This document shows, one piece after another, positions 1-11,797 of a stretch of DNA of 64,000 bases. Origin of the DNA: Aquilaria yunnanensis (taxonomy: Eukaryota > Streptophyta > Magnoliopsida > Malvales > Thymelaeaceae). Every line of letters starts with the position of its first letter. The first letter of the stretch is position 1. The DNA lies in assembly GCA_039654915.1 (NCBI GenBank), contig CM077596.1, positions 55,054,501-55,118,500 on the forward strand. Reading direction: 5' to 3'. Made by a program: the position numbers and the translations under genes. Below the pieces are notes generated by a model that saw nothing but the letters and a program-made list of their open reading frames with translations, was not told the DNA's origin and made no database searches.

Positions 1-1400
1 TCACTTTATGCAAATGTTTTTATGTAACCGTCTCCGGCCTAGCTACCGCTTGGTATAATTCTTTATGCTCTAGTTCTTTTTCTAGTTTCTAAGAAATTTC
101 TAATGCCTTCATACACCAATTCATTGGAAGCCAGCTAATGGTGTAGATGCCTAGCTAGATGTTTGATGTTGTCCAAAGGCCTAACAAGTCTATCAAAAAC
201 TACATCAACCGTTTCAACTAGGAGGCACTAAATGTGGCCAACTTTTGCCCCAAGATTCGCATATTCACTATAGCCCAAAGACTTCAATATGACTTTTATA
301 CACCCTTCTATAACCCAAGAACTTTAATGCGACTTTCATCTTGCCCTTGGATTCTTTAGGGGCATGCTTGAATCCTTAAGGAAGTTCTGCCGAAAGGTTG
401 AACTATTCATGGTCACTGAAGAGCTTACCTTGATGGATGCGAAGAACAAAAGAAAGAGGCTCAAGGTTACGTCTGACTAACCTTAGCCAGAGGCAAGGGG
501 AAGTATATGAAAAGGAAAAAACTCCTCTTTCACTTCACTAAATAGACCAAAGGCCAGTATTTTCCTGGCTTTGGAGAAGCAGAAAAGAGTCAAGACTCTA
601 AAGCCCATAACTTTGGACAACAAAATAAACTTGAAAATGTAGTATAAACACCATTAGGACCATGGGCACGAAACTAAGGAATGCCATTAACTGAAGAAGT
701 GCATTGAGTTTTTCATTAAAAAAAATAGTAAAGGCAATATCTTCACCTCCTATTCCCAAAAAAATCAAAATAGAAAGAATGATGAAAAGAGGAACAATAA
801 TGATGACTATGACTCTAACCGGCAAAGGAACAACTGGAGTCTTCGAAGCAACCTCGACACACTGGGGTCATTCATGCTCTCACAATAGGACTTCTTTTAG
901 GTAAGAATAAAAGGATGTGGTGAAAGATAGTGTTCATTGAGTTTGATAGCTTACAAAATCACCTCTTAAGGTTAAATGAGTCAAGTGTAAAGTTCTTCAT
1001 GACAATCCTCTTTTGATTATTGCCTAACTTAGTAACAGGTACATAAAATGGTTTCTCCACAATGATGGCTCTACTACTGACATTCTCTTCAACCTTTAGT
1101 ATTGAATCAGGGGAGCTACCCTCCTTGATAGATTAACTTGCATTTTGTTGATGAAGTGGAAGTCCATGAAAGACAACTCATAGCTATACATTTTAGTCGT
1201 GAAGGTTCATCATGATAGATGCCCTACCCCTTTACACCATCATCATTAAAAGGCAGACCTAGCAAAACTTACACATGAGGTCTAATGTTAAATAGTTAGT
1301 GATAATTTTCAAAACTGAGCAAGATGATGCCTGAATTTATATTGATCAATATAAACTAAAAAAGGTGGTCACTAAGGCTCAACATGCAAAGTTAAAAATA
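1..1400 (+). pseudogene. Decayed Ty3/gypsy (Tat-type) gag and protease region
   Basis: Translating the plus strand across many stops and frameshifts gives a recognisable gag-protease order. Around 40-470 lies the gag core, with the pattern KSIKNYINRFN.EALNV. Around 650-720 the residues HHxDHGHETKECHxLKKCIEF match the histidine/cysteine-rich tail of plant Tat/Athila gag. Around 1000-1090 the stretch DNPLLIIA..NRYIK is followed by DGSTTDILF, which is the retroviral-type aspartic protease active site (normally DGGSSADILF) with one Gly changed. No reverse transcriptase or integrase motif follows, so the pol part is lost or unreadable. Every reading frame is interrupted several times, so this is an old relic. 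The left end is outside the window. Confidence 0.7.
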
Positions 1401-1849
1401 TGTACCCATACTTTAATGAATAGCAGGGCCAAACTTAATCTGAATGATAGAGCCTGGGAAGTATTCTTTTTGAAGGTTTCCTTAAACTATCCTAGGCTCC
1501 TTAGTGACTATGTATAGCAACCCAAATTTTTTGTGAAGGCATTGTGGCCCATATCTCATCAAAAGTGTCCTATCTTCATAAGAACCAACACACTTATTGT
1601 TATGCCTTTAGGTCTCAAGTGAAGAACCTTAGTCCTGGCATTAAAACTAGGGCCTCTGGATAATTAACCTTAGGATTGAGAAGGCTTCCAATTGGAGGAA
1701 ATGCACGTACATGTACAAATAAAGTTAATGCCCATAAATAACATTTTTCATTTTTTTTTCATTTTTTAAACTCCTTAAGACTATAAAAGAAAGTCTATGA
1801 AAAGAACTGGTCTCCTAAAGGAAGGGCTGTGAGGCCACCACTTAGGATG

Positions 1850-3300
1850 AAAGTCATCACTTTAGTACCCAGTTTGTCCTCTTTGTACTAGAGGCTTTGG
1901 TCTTTTAGGGCCTTTTTTAGTGCGTCAAACCCTTGAAGATAGGGTGTTTACTCAACCTAATAACTGTACCAGACAAACTCATTAAAGAGATCCTAGAAAA
2001 GCTGCTGATCAGTTTCATCTGACACCCTAAACAGGTCCCCTTGAAGCTAAGCACTCTACATATAGAGGCTGGCAATTTCTACATACTGGGTTGCAAGCCT
2101 TTTTTTAATCTCAAACATTTGGACTTTGGAAACTTTCCATCCCTAGTGCAAACACTAGCAATCCTTCTTTAGAATGTTAAACTGTTCACTGAAGTTTTGT
2201 ACCTTTTAGCCAGTCATGTTGTTCAGCAACGAACAGTGGCCCGAGAAGCTTTTCTCCACCTTCAAAATTGTGTCCTTCATAACCCCTAAGTAGAAAAAGT
2301 GAGTCATAAAAACTCATGTCCCCTTTGGCAATCTAGTTCTTCAAACAGTCACACTCTTCCTCTAATGCTGTCACTTTTCTCAAAAAAGGTGGTCATCCCT
2401 TTCTTTAGCACTTGGTTCTTGGAATGAAGCTTCTAATCAGCCTCTATGGTCTTCATAAATCTACTCAAGATACTACAAAAAGGGATGGCAGCCTGTAAAG
2501 AGTAAGTTGGTTAGTATGGCTGTCTGGACAATGATGAAAATAGACCCTTAGAGACTTACCCAAAAATGATGGCCTATGCAAACCTTGACATCCCTCATTG
2601 GGTCCCTTAGACATACCTTCATCATTTTAAGGTCTTGCAGTACAATGAGATCCTACAAAGATAAAAAAAAAAAAAAAAGCAACCACAGTACTTTAGGAGG
2701 GACTCTCTTTCTAAGATGAGGAATTAGAGTCCTAAGGAATCCTCCATGGGCTACAAAGTAGGCCTCTAGGGCCCTACACTTCTATGCCTCCAGTTAATTA
2801 GATTTAAAAGCATTTCGGGCATTTTCTCCAAGGATGGGCTGAGGACCCTAAGGGAAACTCCCTAATGCTTGTCATTTGTGGTAATGGCAAGGATAATCTT
2901 GCTACTAGATGCCCTCATGGAGGAAAGAGAAAAAGAAGCAAACACTTTACCTTAAAAAAAACTAGAAGAATAGGCCAAATGACAATTTAAAACACATCAA
3001 GAATGGATTATAAAACCAAGAAGAAGGAATGTACATGGAGGCACCTCTATAAGCACCTTAAGAAAAGTGCAGGAATGAATATAAGTCACCAAAGGAATGA
3101 TACCCTAAGAATTACCTATTGGTGCTTGAATAGAAGAGAATCTTCAAGGATCTCCACCACATCTTGGGCAGTAGGAACTGAGGCCCTCTGCCTCTTTATT
3201 GGCATACTAGCATTAATAAAGTGGCATTCTTATAATCTTTTAATGAGGTAGAGACCTCCAAGTTTGGCCTTCCATTTTTTCTTCAGGAGCCTCTTAGCCT
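1850..3300 (-). pseudogene. Decayed antisense coiled-coil ORF of a Tat-type retroelement
   Basis: On the minus strand near 2270-2480 I can read VTALEEECDCLK..IAKGDMSFYDSLF. This is a heptad-like coiled coil of the kind found in the antisense ORF that Tat-lineage elements (Grande, Retand) carry between pol and the 3' LTR. It lies downstream of the plus-strand gag-protease remnant, in the order and orientation expected. The reading is broken by stops and frameshifts, and its limits are approximate. A comparable antisense ORF occurs in the younger element at 14969-16662, which supports the call. Confidence 0.45.
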
Positions 3301-3599
3301 TCTAGACCACTCTAAGTAATATTTGTCTCATTCTCAGAGCAACCATATTCTTTCGGCCTATGCTGCAATCTTAAAAGGAACAGCTTAAAAAATAAAACAA
3401 CTTGCAAAAGAGGAAAACAATTGGATTCACCTCTTGGGATTGCAATACCATATAAAGAATCTATGAGCATTCCCTATGTCCTAGGAAATTAGAAGTTAGG
3501 CCAAGGCTTCCATGGACAAAGACGGCTAACCTCACGCGCACAAAGGGTTCTCCCATTGAGGTATTTACCTATAAAAGAAAATAACCTCCACCTTCTATC

Positions 3600-6500
3600 A
3601 TCCTCAAATCTTCAAAAGGTAGGCCATTATTTTCATTGTGGCTTCAAAGGCCTTAAACCTGAGTATTAGCTCAGGAGGTCTATGCTTTCATGAACTGGGT
3701 TATCCATTTATTCTAAGGGGAAGTCCTAGAGGCACTCAAAGGTTAAGTAAAAGAACTTCTCCTTCCATAGTTTTTAGCTCTTGGGGGTAAAAGGAAAATG
3801 GAAATAGAGGTTACAAATAAAGAGATTAGGCCTCAAACTGAAGAAAAATGATCTAGGTTCTGTGGGGGACAATGAATAAAAAAAGAAAAGAGACTCTACG
3901 AAAAAGGTAATTTGAATTAATGGCAAGTGAGAGAAAACCTTTATAAGTGTAGGAAAATGTTAGGGGCCAGTTAGAAAGGGAAAAACTTAAAGTGGTTGCA
4001 AAGTTGGTTCACAAGAGTGATGAGAATCCAACAAGCATTAAGGATCATTTGGAGCCCACAAATGAACCTATGACACGCAAAAGAGCTCGAGAGTACAATG
4101 AAGCACTTTAAGGCTCGTGTTAGGGTTTTTCAATGATCAAGAGACTAAGGTAAGCTCTAAGGTATAGGACGGACTTGGACATGAATTTTCTACATATGGG
4201 ATCAACATACTTTAAGCTCACCCCAATTCAAACCCATGAAGAACTAGGCATGTGAAAGGTACTTAAGATACCTAAAAGCACCCATAGCACTATGTGGCAC
4301 ATTCAGTAGAACCCACCAATGTGTTTGGTTGAGCTCAAGTTTGCTAAAACAATTTCTTTTCATTTTCTACAAGTTTTTTTACATCCTTTAGCATATTTAG
4401 ACATGTTTTGCAAGTGTTTAGCCCAAAAACACACAAGAGATGCATAATAGTGAGGAATTAGTGTGTTTAGGGTCTACTTTTAATCAAACTAGGAATTTTA
4501 GTCTATTTTTACCTTTTTTTCATTATAAGTTAAGACTCTTGTGACATAATGGCATAAAGATTTAATAAAGGCTAAACCATGGCTATAAAATTCAGAATTT
4601 GCATCATAAACATTCTTGCTAGAGGAAGCATTCTCTTTTTAGTTTTTTGAAAACTTGACATACAAGGGGTTGAATGCTCTTTGTGTGTTTTTTCCCCTAT
4701 ACTTCTAATTTGTAGCAACAAGTTGGTTAAGGGTGAGGCTTTTTTAGTCCACTAAAAGTATGTTAGTGAAACTTAAAGCTATCTTAGGCACGTTTCTAGG
4801 TTATATACCCATGGGTTTTGCATCAAAGAATGTGTAATGAAACCCTAAAACCAACTTTGCATTGATTGATAAAAGGTGTAAGTTGGTTCTTGGGTACACA
4901 AGCCTATTATTAGACTCTGGGACTGTAAGATTCACAAACAAAAAGATGAAAATATCCTTCTTTGGAAGTTTGATGAAGCTAAGAGTCACTATGCTTTTAA
5001 GACGAGCGACATTGAAGGGTCGTACCCTATTTAAAGACCCCACAATAGTCATCCCCGACTAGACACTATGCCCGAATGTCAACAAACATCAACTGTTAGC
5101 TAGGGAAAACAACCTAGCACTGGTGACCCAATCCGGTAAGGCAAATCAAAAGAACAAGATACTATTAGAAAGACCCCAACAGGTATGAATTTATACCTTT
5201 GGTCAAAAATTTGGTGATCCTTCGATTGCTTGTGCTCGTGAAAGGGTGTGTCCTGAGCAGTGCTAAAGATGCCAAAGAGATCCTTATAGTGAAATAGAGT
5301 TGTCAATAGATCGAGAAAGGAAGACTTGGAAATGATTTTAGGGTGTTAGCAAAACCTCACTCTAGGGAGCTGAACCCTAAACCACTTAACCAAGCAACCA
5401 CTTCATCATGACTGCCTTTTCACCTTTAGATATTAAAATGCAGGGCACTTTACTCCTTCTATTTTACTTTCTGGGGGATCGTTGACATCATATTGGGCTT
5501 CGGCCCACATCCATGGATTGCCCATTGGAGATCTACTTATAGGTTGGGCTTCAATGAGGAACCCATTAATGCATCACTCATCGGTTGGAGAGTAACAGGT
5601 TGGCCATTTGGGTTATTAAACTTAAGTCAAAAAGGCAATCCCCATACTCATAGGATCCATCACATTGTGGGAGGAGTTTTCTCCCATGATCACCACATTT
5701 TCAGCCTATAATAGGTCTTCTTGATGGCATTGTGAGGTACGTTTGAAACAATGAACAATAGCTTTTGCAAGGCTCCATACACTCTTCTCGAGCCCATACA
5801 AACATAAGTATTTGAGGGTCTTCATGAGACACACAACTCTAAGACCCCTAACCCTGTGTTTGGTTGAAGGTTTAGCTGCTTTTAAGGTTTGGGGCATCCC
5901 GCCAACATATTTAGAATATTAGGATGTTGGTTTCAGGTGTTAATAATGGTTGTTTGTTAAGTCTTTATTTTTAGATTGGTTGTAGTTTGTGGATGTAGAT
6001 TTTGGGCTTGGGTGTAGTAAGGTTTTTTTTTAGGTGGTTCTTTGGTTTTTTCTAATTGACATTTTATACTACTTTGTCTCTTTTTAATGAATTTATTTTT
6101 TATTGTTCAAAACAAAAAGAAATGGTTATTGAGTTGTTGGAATTATTGTAACAAATAAAAAAATCTTGCATAAATGCAAAAGCAATTACCTGCGACTTAC
6201 AATAGTTGCCAGAAAAATTTAAAAAAAAACTCAATAAATTGCTGGTGAGTAGGAAGCTAGGCAATTCAGCAATATTATCATTTCACAATTTATAAAAATA
6301 AAATAAATTTTTTTTACTCATCAACACTTGTAAAATGAAATTCACCATGTGAAGGCACATGGCAATTTCCTAAAATGCCCCTATTGAGGTACATGTGTGA
6401 GGTTTCGACTGGTAGTTTGTTTGACTTTACCATATTTGAAAAGTATTTACATCTTCGCCACAATTAAATAGGTTATGCCACATGTGATATTTTTTTATTA

Positions 6501-6900
6501 GTATTCCATTCAAAACTTTCTAACCTTCTGTGATGGTTTTTGTCTATGTCTTCCCACAGTTATTTTCCTTTTTCTTTTAGAGAAACCATTGTCCCACATT
6601 TTTTAAGATGTATTTTTAATATTACTTAGGGTTTTTTTTTAAAATAAGTAGTTAGTTTTAAAAATGTAAATATTAACCAATTTTTCTTGCCTCCATTACA
6701 TCCTCCACTACTTCACATTCGATTTATATTTACAATTGTCAGAGGTTTAGTATAAATATAATAGTAAAACATATTTACATATTCATTTTTCATTCTATGT
6801 TTGTCACATTTTCTTCCCCTCTTCACGAGTCAGTCAGCCAACAACAAAGTCTTGCTCCTAAATATCATCTCCTCTTCATAACTCTCTCAAGGAAAAAGGT
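3600..6900. other. No gene recognised; degenerate repeat-derived DNA
   Basis: I find no ORF of convincing length, no domain motif and no clean terminal repeat here. The first half is probably the LTR and untranslated part of the Tat-type relic to its left. At 5870-6115 a G/T-rich stretch ends with TAATGAATTTATTTTTTATTG and an A-rich tail, which looks like the 3' end of a plant L1-type LINE. That is only a weak compositional hint. Confidence 0.4.
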
Positions 6901-6967
6901 GCTACTCTCTACCTGTGGTGATTCGATTGTTGTCCGTTCTCCCTACAATCATCTTTCACCAAGGTGA

Positions 6968-7490
6968 CATGTTCTACAATTTCATCATTATATATATATT
7001 TTAATTGAACTAAATCTTATTTATATTTCATTTTCACCTAGAAAATTTAAGCAAGAACACCCAGATTTACCATCAAACACATCCTAGGTTTCAATTTAAA
7101 TTATGTTTATTTGATGCATCATGTCTATGTTGTAAAATTTTCTACAATATCATCATCATATATATCTTTCAATTGAAACAAATCTTATTTCTATTTCATT
7201 TTCACCCAAAAAATTCAAGCAACAAGGCAAAACATCCAGATTTACCATCAAACACATCCCAAATTCTAGTTTGAATTATGTTTATTTGATACACAATGTC
7301 TATGCTGTAGAATTTTCTACAATTTCATCATCATTTATATCTTTCAATTGAACCAAATCTTATTTCTATTTCATTTTCACCCAAAAAAATTCAAGCAAGA
7401 AGACAAAGCACCCGAATTTACAAGCAAACACATACCAGGTTCCAATTTAAATTATGTTTATTTAATGCACCACGTCTATGCTACAAAATT
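6968..7490 (+). repeat. Three tandem copies of a ~174 bp unit (copy A)
   Basis: Units begin at about 6972, 7141 and 7316, each with TCTACAAT.TCATCATCAT, and contain CATTTTCACCCAAAAAATTC and TTTAAATTATGTTTATTTGA. Period is about 169-175 bp with internal divergence. The same trimer is present in copy B, so the array predates the segmental duplication. I see no coding role. Confidence 0.8.
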
Positions 7491-8344
7491 ATTTTCTTTC
7501 TCCTCTCCTCTTTATAAGTTAGGATTTTTTGGCAAGTTAACACACTGTTTATAGTTCTAATACAATAAAAGTAAGATGGATATTTTAGAATTCTGTAGAT
7601 ATGAATTTAAATATTTATGGATAATGCAATGTGATTATATTTTTCTCTACTAATTTTTCCCTACCAATGAAATGAAAAATTATTTTAAAATGAAACTTCT
7701 TTATGCTTTAAGTTTTCCAGTTATTATGGACATAATTGAGGTGGTTTTTATCCCTTTTTGTGAAAACTCTTGATCATATTTGTTGGAAGCTTAAGATAGA
7801 TAGCCCGTTGGACATAATTATGAAAAGATAGCCTTTTTACTTAAAAATAGCTATAGGCGCATGCAGCGAAGAATGGGGCAATTCATGAGACTGATCCTTC
7901 AAAGAATTCAAGTTCTGAGAATGATCTTTATGACTGTGAGGAATTAGCTTTTATTTCTATGAGGATATTAATATTCTATTAGTTTCTATTTAATCCTATT
8001 TCCTAAAAGACATTGTCTCTTATGTTGCTACTTTTTAGTTCACTAATGCAGTTTTTTATTACTCTATTCGATTACTATTTTATCTCTCTTATGCTTTTTA
8101 TAACTTTCAATAATATAGATTAGCACATTGCATTTTCCCTAAATTATTAAATGTTTTTATGAATAAAACACAGTATTACTCATGAGGGTTAGGTACAGGA
8201 CTAACGAGAGACAAAGAAAAAAAATTTCATGAATAAATGAAGTAAATTTTTAGGACTTAGATATGATAGACATATGAATTAGTCTAGGAAAAATAGGAAA
8301 ACAATGATTAGTCCAGTTATGTAGTCTGATTAATGGTGATATAC

Positions 8345-9440
8345 ATGGTTAGGCAAGGAAGTTACCTTCTTCAGCATGTGCTCATTTAGATCAAACCCCT
8401 TATTCACCATTTCCTTGTAACCATCCAACCACTCATTGGTAGCCAGTGTTTTCAGCATGCATAAAATAAATTAATTAGAACTATGTAATACTAGGTAAGT
8501 GCCAAAATATCTAATCGTTTCATGATAATAAATCCTAGAAAATACACCTTAGGTTTCTTTCTCTTCCAGAGAATTTTGTCCATTTAAATGCAGATTCATT
8601 CCATTATTTACCAACCACATATGATAGATTTAGTTCCTTAAATAAATTTATGGCTTCTGATATATGGAATAAGTAAGATATAGTTAAGCTTGTATAGGAG
8701 ACAAGCCTTCCCGATAATAAAGGATGTATTAAGCGAGTGAGTGGGAACAGTACTACCACCTAGACATAAGAAATTCTCATACCAACCATTCCAACATAAG
8801 CTGGTGCCTAGGAATTGTTAAAAGTGTTTTGACCATCCAAATCTTTTCACCTAAATATATGAAAAATGTTTCCCTTTAAGGTTGAAAAAGTTTAGAGAAT
8901 AGTGTGAATGACAGTCAAACCAAGCCGATGATGTAGGATTGTCAATTTATGGGCAAGAATATTCTCCGAAGGCTGCCCACAAACCATATACAAAGCGGTG
9001 CATGGATCAGTGAAAGGGTGAATAGGTCTAACGAAAACCTTAGTATTTCTAGGTTGACCATGCAATGGCAACTAGAGGTAGGAAGCTCGATGGTAGGGGA
9101 AAAAACTAGAAAGGATTACAAAGATAAAAGATAAACAAAGAAAAAATAACTTTTCGACTAAATATAGGAAAATTTATGTCATTTTTTAATAAAACCTTTT
9201 CAAAATGGCTAAATACAAGAAAAATATGTACTGAATGGGGAAAAATATGTAAATCTAAGATTTCCTCCACCATAGATGGAAGCGAGAACATCGGAAAAAT
9301 CATACTCACAGCAGCAACACCACCATGAATTCAAAGAAACGATGGCGGCGACACCCTAAACCTAGAAAATGATTATTGTGGCAGTAAAGGTGAGAGAAAA
9401 CGACGTGTTAGTGGGAAATTATATAGGGTTAGGACAAACT
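8345..9440 (-). pseudogene. Exon-like remnants of an unidentified minus-strand gene
   Basis: On the minus strand, about 8460-8362 reads MLKTLATNEWLDGYKEMVNK followed by GFDLNEHMLKK and then a GTAACT donor-like site. About 8700-8545 reads FKELNLSYVV and, after a stop, KWTKFSGRERNLR followed by GT. Upstream, at about 9425-9300, is a plant-like leader: TATATAA, a CTCTCACC stretch, a GGGTTTAGGG stretch and an ATG. The same pieces recur in copy B (about 49, 48 and 47.9 kb) with frameshifts. The composition and splice-like borders suggest a real gene before decay. I cannot assign a family. Confidence 0.35.
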
Positions 9441-10280
9441 GGCCTTTTTATAGGTAAACTTTGTTAAATTACACATATTAGTCCTATAGAAACCATCCTC
9501 TTGTCACTTTAGTCTCTAACCTACATAGTGTTTTCCTTATTTGCCCCACCTTTCGAAAAGTCACAAAGATAGTATTGTTTGTATGTTCAATGCATTGGAC
9601 TTTGTTTTCCTTAATTTTTTAGGCATCTAAAAATTACTAATTTCTGTTTTTTGGCCCATTGAAGTTGGGCAACCTATAAAATTTTGTTTGGGATTAATTT
9701 TTTTCCAAGCCCAACAGTTTGTGCACTTAAATTAAATTGTTCACTTGTGCACCACTATTTTCTTAATTTTTTTTCGCTCTTTTGGAGTGGCCCATTTTTT
9801 CATTTCATTGGGCTTTATATATTTCATCCATTTGATCCACATTAATATTTTTTAACCTTAAATTTAGCCCATTTATATACGACACTGTCATGCTTGATGT
9901 AACAATAAATGTTTTACACTTCCTTCTTAATATTAAATCAATTACTAACATCTTCTGTATAAAGTGAGTGGAATGAATGTTTATATATGAACTACTATCC
10001 TGTTCATTAGACGGATTATGAAAGTAGTTAATATTATATCCTCTTAGGGGCCTCTCGTAATCTCGTCCGTTATTTGAGAATGTGAGATTTTTTTTATTTT
10101 GAAATAATGGAAATAAATAATAAATTAAACCAAAAAGTAGTGACGAAATAATAAATGAAGTTGAAGATGAGGAATATCAAAACATGATGCAACAAAGAAA
10201 AATAAAAATGAAAGGTAAGGTACAAGTGATGTAGCTATATGTTATTTACAGAAGAAACTAAAGATAAATTAACAGTATTC

Positions 10281-10902
10281 ACAATCACATTCAAGCATAG
10301 ATTACATAGAAGCAAAATGTAAAATGTAAGTTCTCAAAACAGAAGGGCCAACCCGTATCTTTAACTAAACCGAAGGTTTAGTTTGTTTATTTTGAGTTGG
10401 GTTAACGCTAACAGCCACGACAACGTTGACAATAGAGCCAACACTCGAAACCAATAAGTTATACAAACTGTTCATACGGGCATGCCCCATCAGGGAGTGA
10501 ATCTATCACGCACATATGTGCAATTACACATAGCCACTAGATCTCTTTCTTTCCCCTTGGCAAAGGCAAAGGCTCTCTCTCTCTCTCTTTCTCTCTCTTT
10601 TCCCTCCCTTGCTCCCTCTTGGCAAAGGCAAAAGCTCTCTCTCTCTCTCTCTCCCTCTCCCTCTTGGCAAAGGCAAAAATCTCTCTGTCTTTTTTTCTCT
10701 CTCCCTCAAGTTGAGAAGCGCCTCTGACGCTAATGAAATAGAGCCGAAGTCGGTCAAGTTTGTGTCGCACGGCGGCTTGCGAACTTTGGACCTAGAAGCA
10801 GCAGCCCCATCCTCCATGAAAAAAAAACCATCAGCATCTTCGTCCTCCAGCTTGAACAGGGTCAGTGGGTGGCCAACTTTCAGATTGTTTAAACGAATCA
10901 AG
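10281..10902 (+). repeat. Left copy of the 622-bp host duplication around the LTR element
   Basis: The sequence from ACAATCACATTC to CGAATCAAG is repeated at 18172-18804, so the LTR retroelement lies between two copies of the same host DNA. By my hand count the two differ at about eleven positions outside the CT microsatellite, close to 2%, similar to the ~3% between the two LTRs. Both differ far more from the matching part of copy B (49750-50150). It contains the 3' half of the broken B3 gene. Confidence 0.9.
10540..10710 (+). repeat. CT-rich microsatellite with three TGGCAAAGGCAAA motifs
   Basis: TGGCAAAGGCAAA occurs three times, each followed by a run of CT dinucleotides and separated by about 55-60 bp. 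The same structure recurs with slightly different run lengths at 18470-18610. It is absent from the matching place in copy B (about 49950), so it expanded in copy A before the LTR insertion event. Apparent ORFs rich in Arg-Glu or Ser-Leu here are microsatellite artefacts. Confidence 0.85.
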
Positions 10903-11777
10903 TGATGGCAGAAGTGCCCTCGCCCTGACTACTGATTTTCAGGGGAGGAGGCCACACGCCTGACATATATGACCTCAGAAGCCCCATCGCACCGACCTCG
11001 GAAATCTGCCATATCGCCTCTCCCTCGGAAGATGAATTCGGAAGAATGGGTAACCCCGGAGAGACGGTATCACCCTGGGAAGAGGTCCCTGTTCGTCCCA
11101 CTAAAAAGTAACGTCGGCCGAAGGGACTTCGGCGGAGGGATGCGGGACGCAAAGGAGCCTCTGACATGTTCGCCTGTACGCACCAGACGTTGACCTCAAG
11201 CATTCTGACAGGCCACTGTAGTCCGTGCTCTGGCACACTGAGACATGACTCTCGACAAATTACTGCCCGAGAAAGTCTGCACGCGGCTGGCCCCTTTTTC
11301 TGCTTAGAGGTACGGATGGCATCTGTCCATACACGTGTCACAATCAGAGGGGCCTATTTTCCCCTATTTATAGCAGGAAAGGCTCCTGAGAAAAGGGGGG
11401 CCTAAAGAAGACTCCAAAGTTCTAGCCTTCTATTTTCTCTAAAAACATGTCGAAAAAACGCCTCCGGCGAGATTCTTTCCCTTCCGTGCATACCAGAGAA
11501 ACCCTCCCGGCAAATCTATTTTGTGCTTACCCTTCGTCATTTAAAAGCACTGACTTGGGCGTCGGAGGCTCCTCCCCGGAAAACCACTCCGGGGACCTCC
11601 TAACCCCTGTTTTCTCTGTTTTTCAGGCTGGACCACCTGAGGGCGTCCCCTTTCTCAGGCTCTCTCCGGCACCGGGAACCTTCCTCGGCCACCGCCATCC
11701 ATCACCGGACGGCCACGCGCAACATTCAACCATAGACCACGGCGAAAACACAAATGATGGCGAACGCGACGCCATCA
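10903..11777 (+). repeat. 5' LTR
   Basis: Starts TGATGGCAGAAG and ends GCGACGCCATCA, so the termini form a 7-bp inverted repeat with TG...CA. CCCCTATTTATAGC near 11358 is a plausible TATA region. Hand comparison with the 3' LTR gives about 26 substitutions, one ~10-bp indel and one single-base indel, near 3% divergence. ORFs within it are not conserved coding sequence. Confidence 0.92.
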
Positions 11778-11779
11778 TA

Positions 11780-11797
11780 TGGCGCCGTCTTTGGGAA
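11780..11797 (+). other. Primer-binding site
   Basis: TGGCGCCGTCTTTGGGAA begins two bases after the 5' LTR. This is the class of tRNA-complementary site used by Tat, Ogre and Athila elements (reported as tRNA-Arg or tRNA-Asp type). It fixes element polarity as plus. Confidence 0.85.

Larger units (their letters stand above)
6908..10902 (+). repeat. Segmental duplication copy A, left block
   Basis: This block is collinear in the same orientation with about 46389-50250. Both start near a shared stretch (TTGTC.GTTCTCCCT.CAATCATC) and match through intergenic DNA into the B3 gene region, with scattered substitutions and indels of an old duplication. Copy A continues, after later insertions, at 18805-19269, then 33760-34675 and 35525-38030. 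The offset between copies is about 39.5 kb on the left and about 26.1 kb on the right, because copy A received the larger insertions. The ancestral unit was roughly 9 kb. Confidence 0.85.

Noticed and set aside
704..904. 66-codon ORF
   Set aside because: It is an out-of-frame reading of the decayed gag tail; the meaningful frame is the one with HGHETKEC.
5485..5560. TTGGGCTTCGGCCC resembling an LTR/primer-site border
   Set aside because: No matching LTR on either side and no tRNA-complementary run beyond a few bases.
10482..10905. Overlapping ORFs of 77-125 codons on both strands
   Set aside because: They are CT/GA microsatellite translations (Ser-Leu or Arg-Glu runs) joined to the tail of the broken B3 gene; not independent genes.
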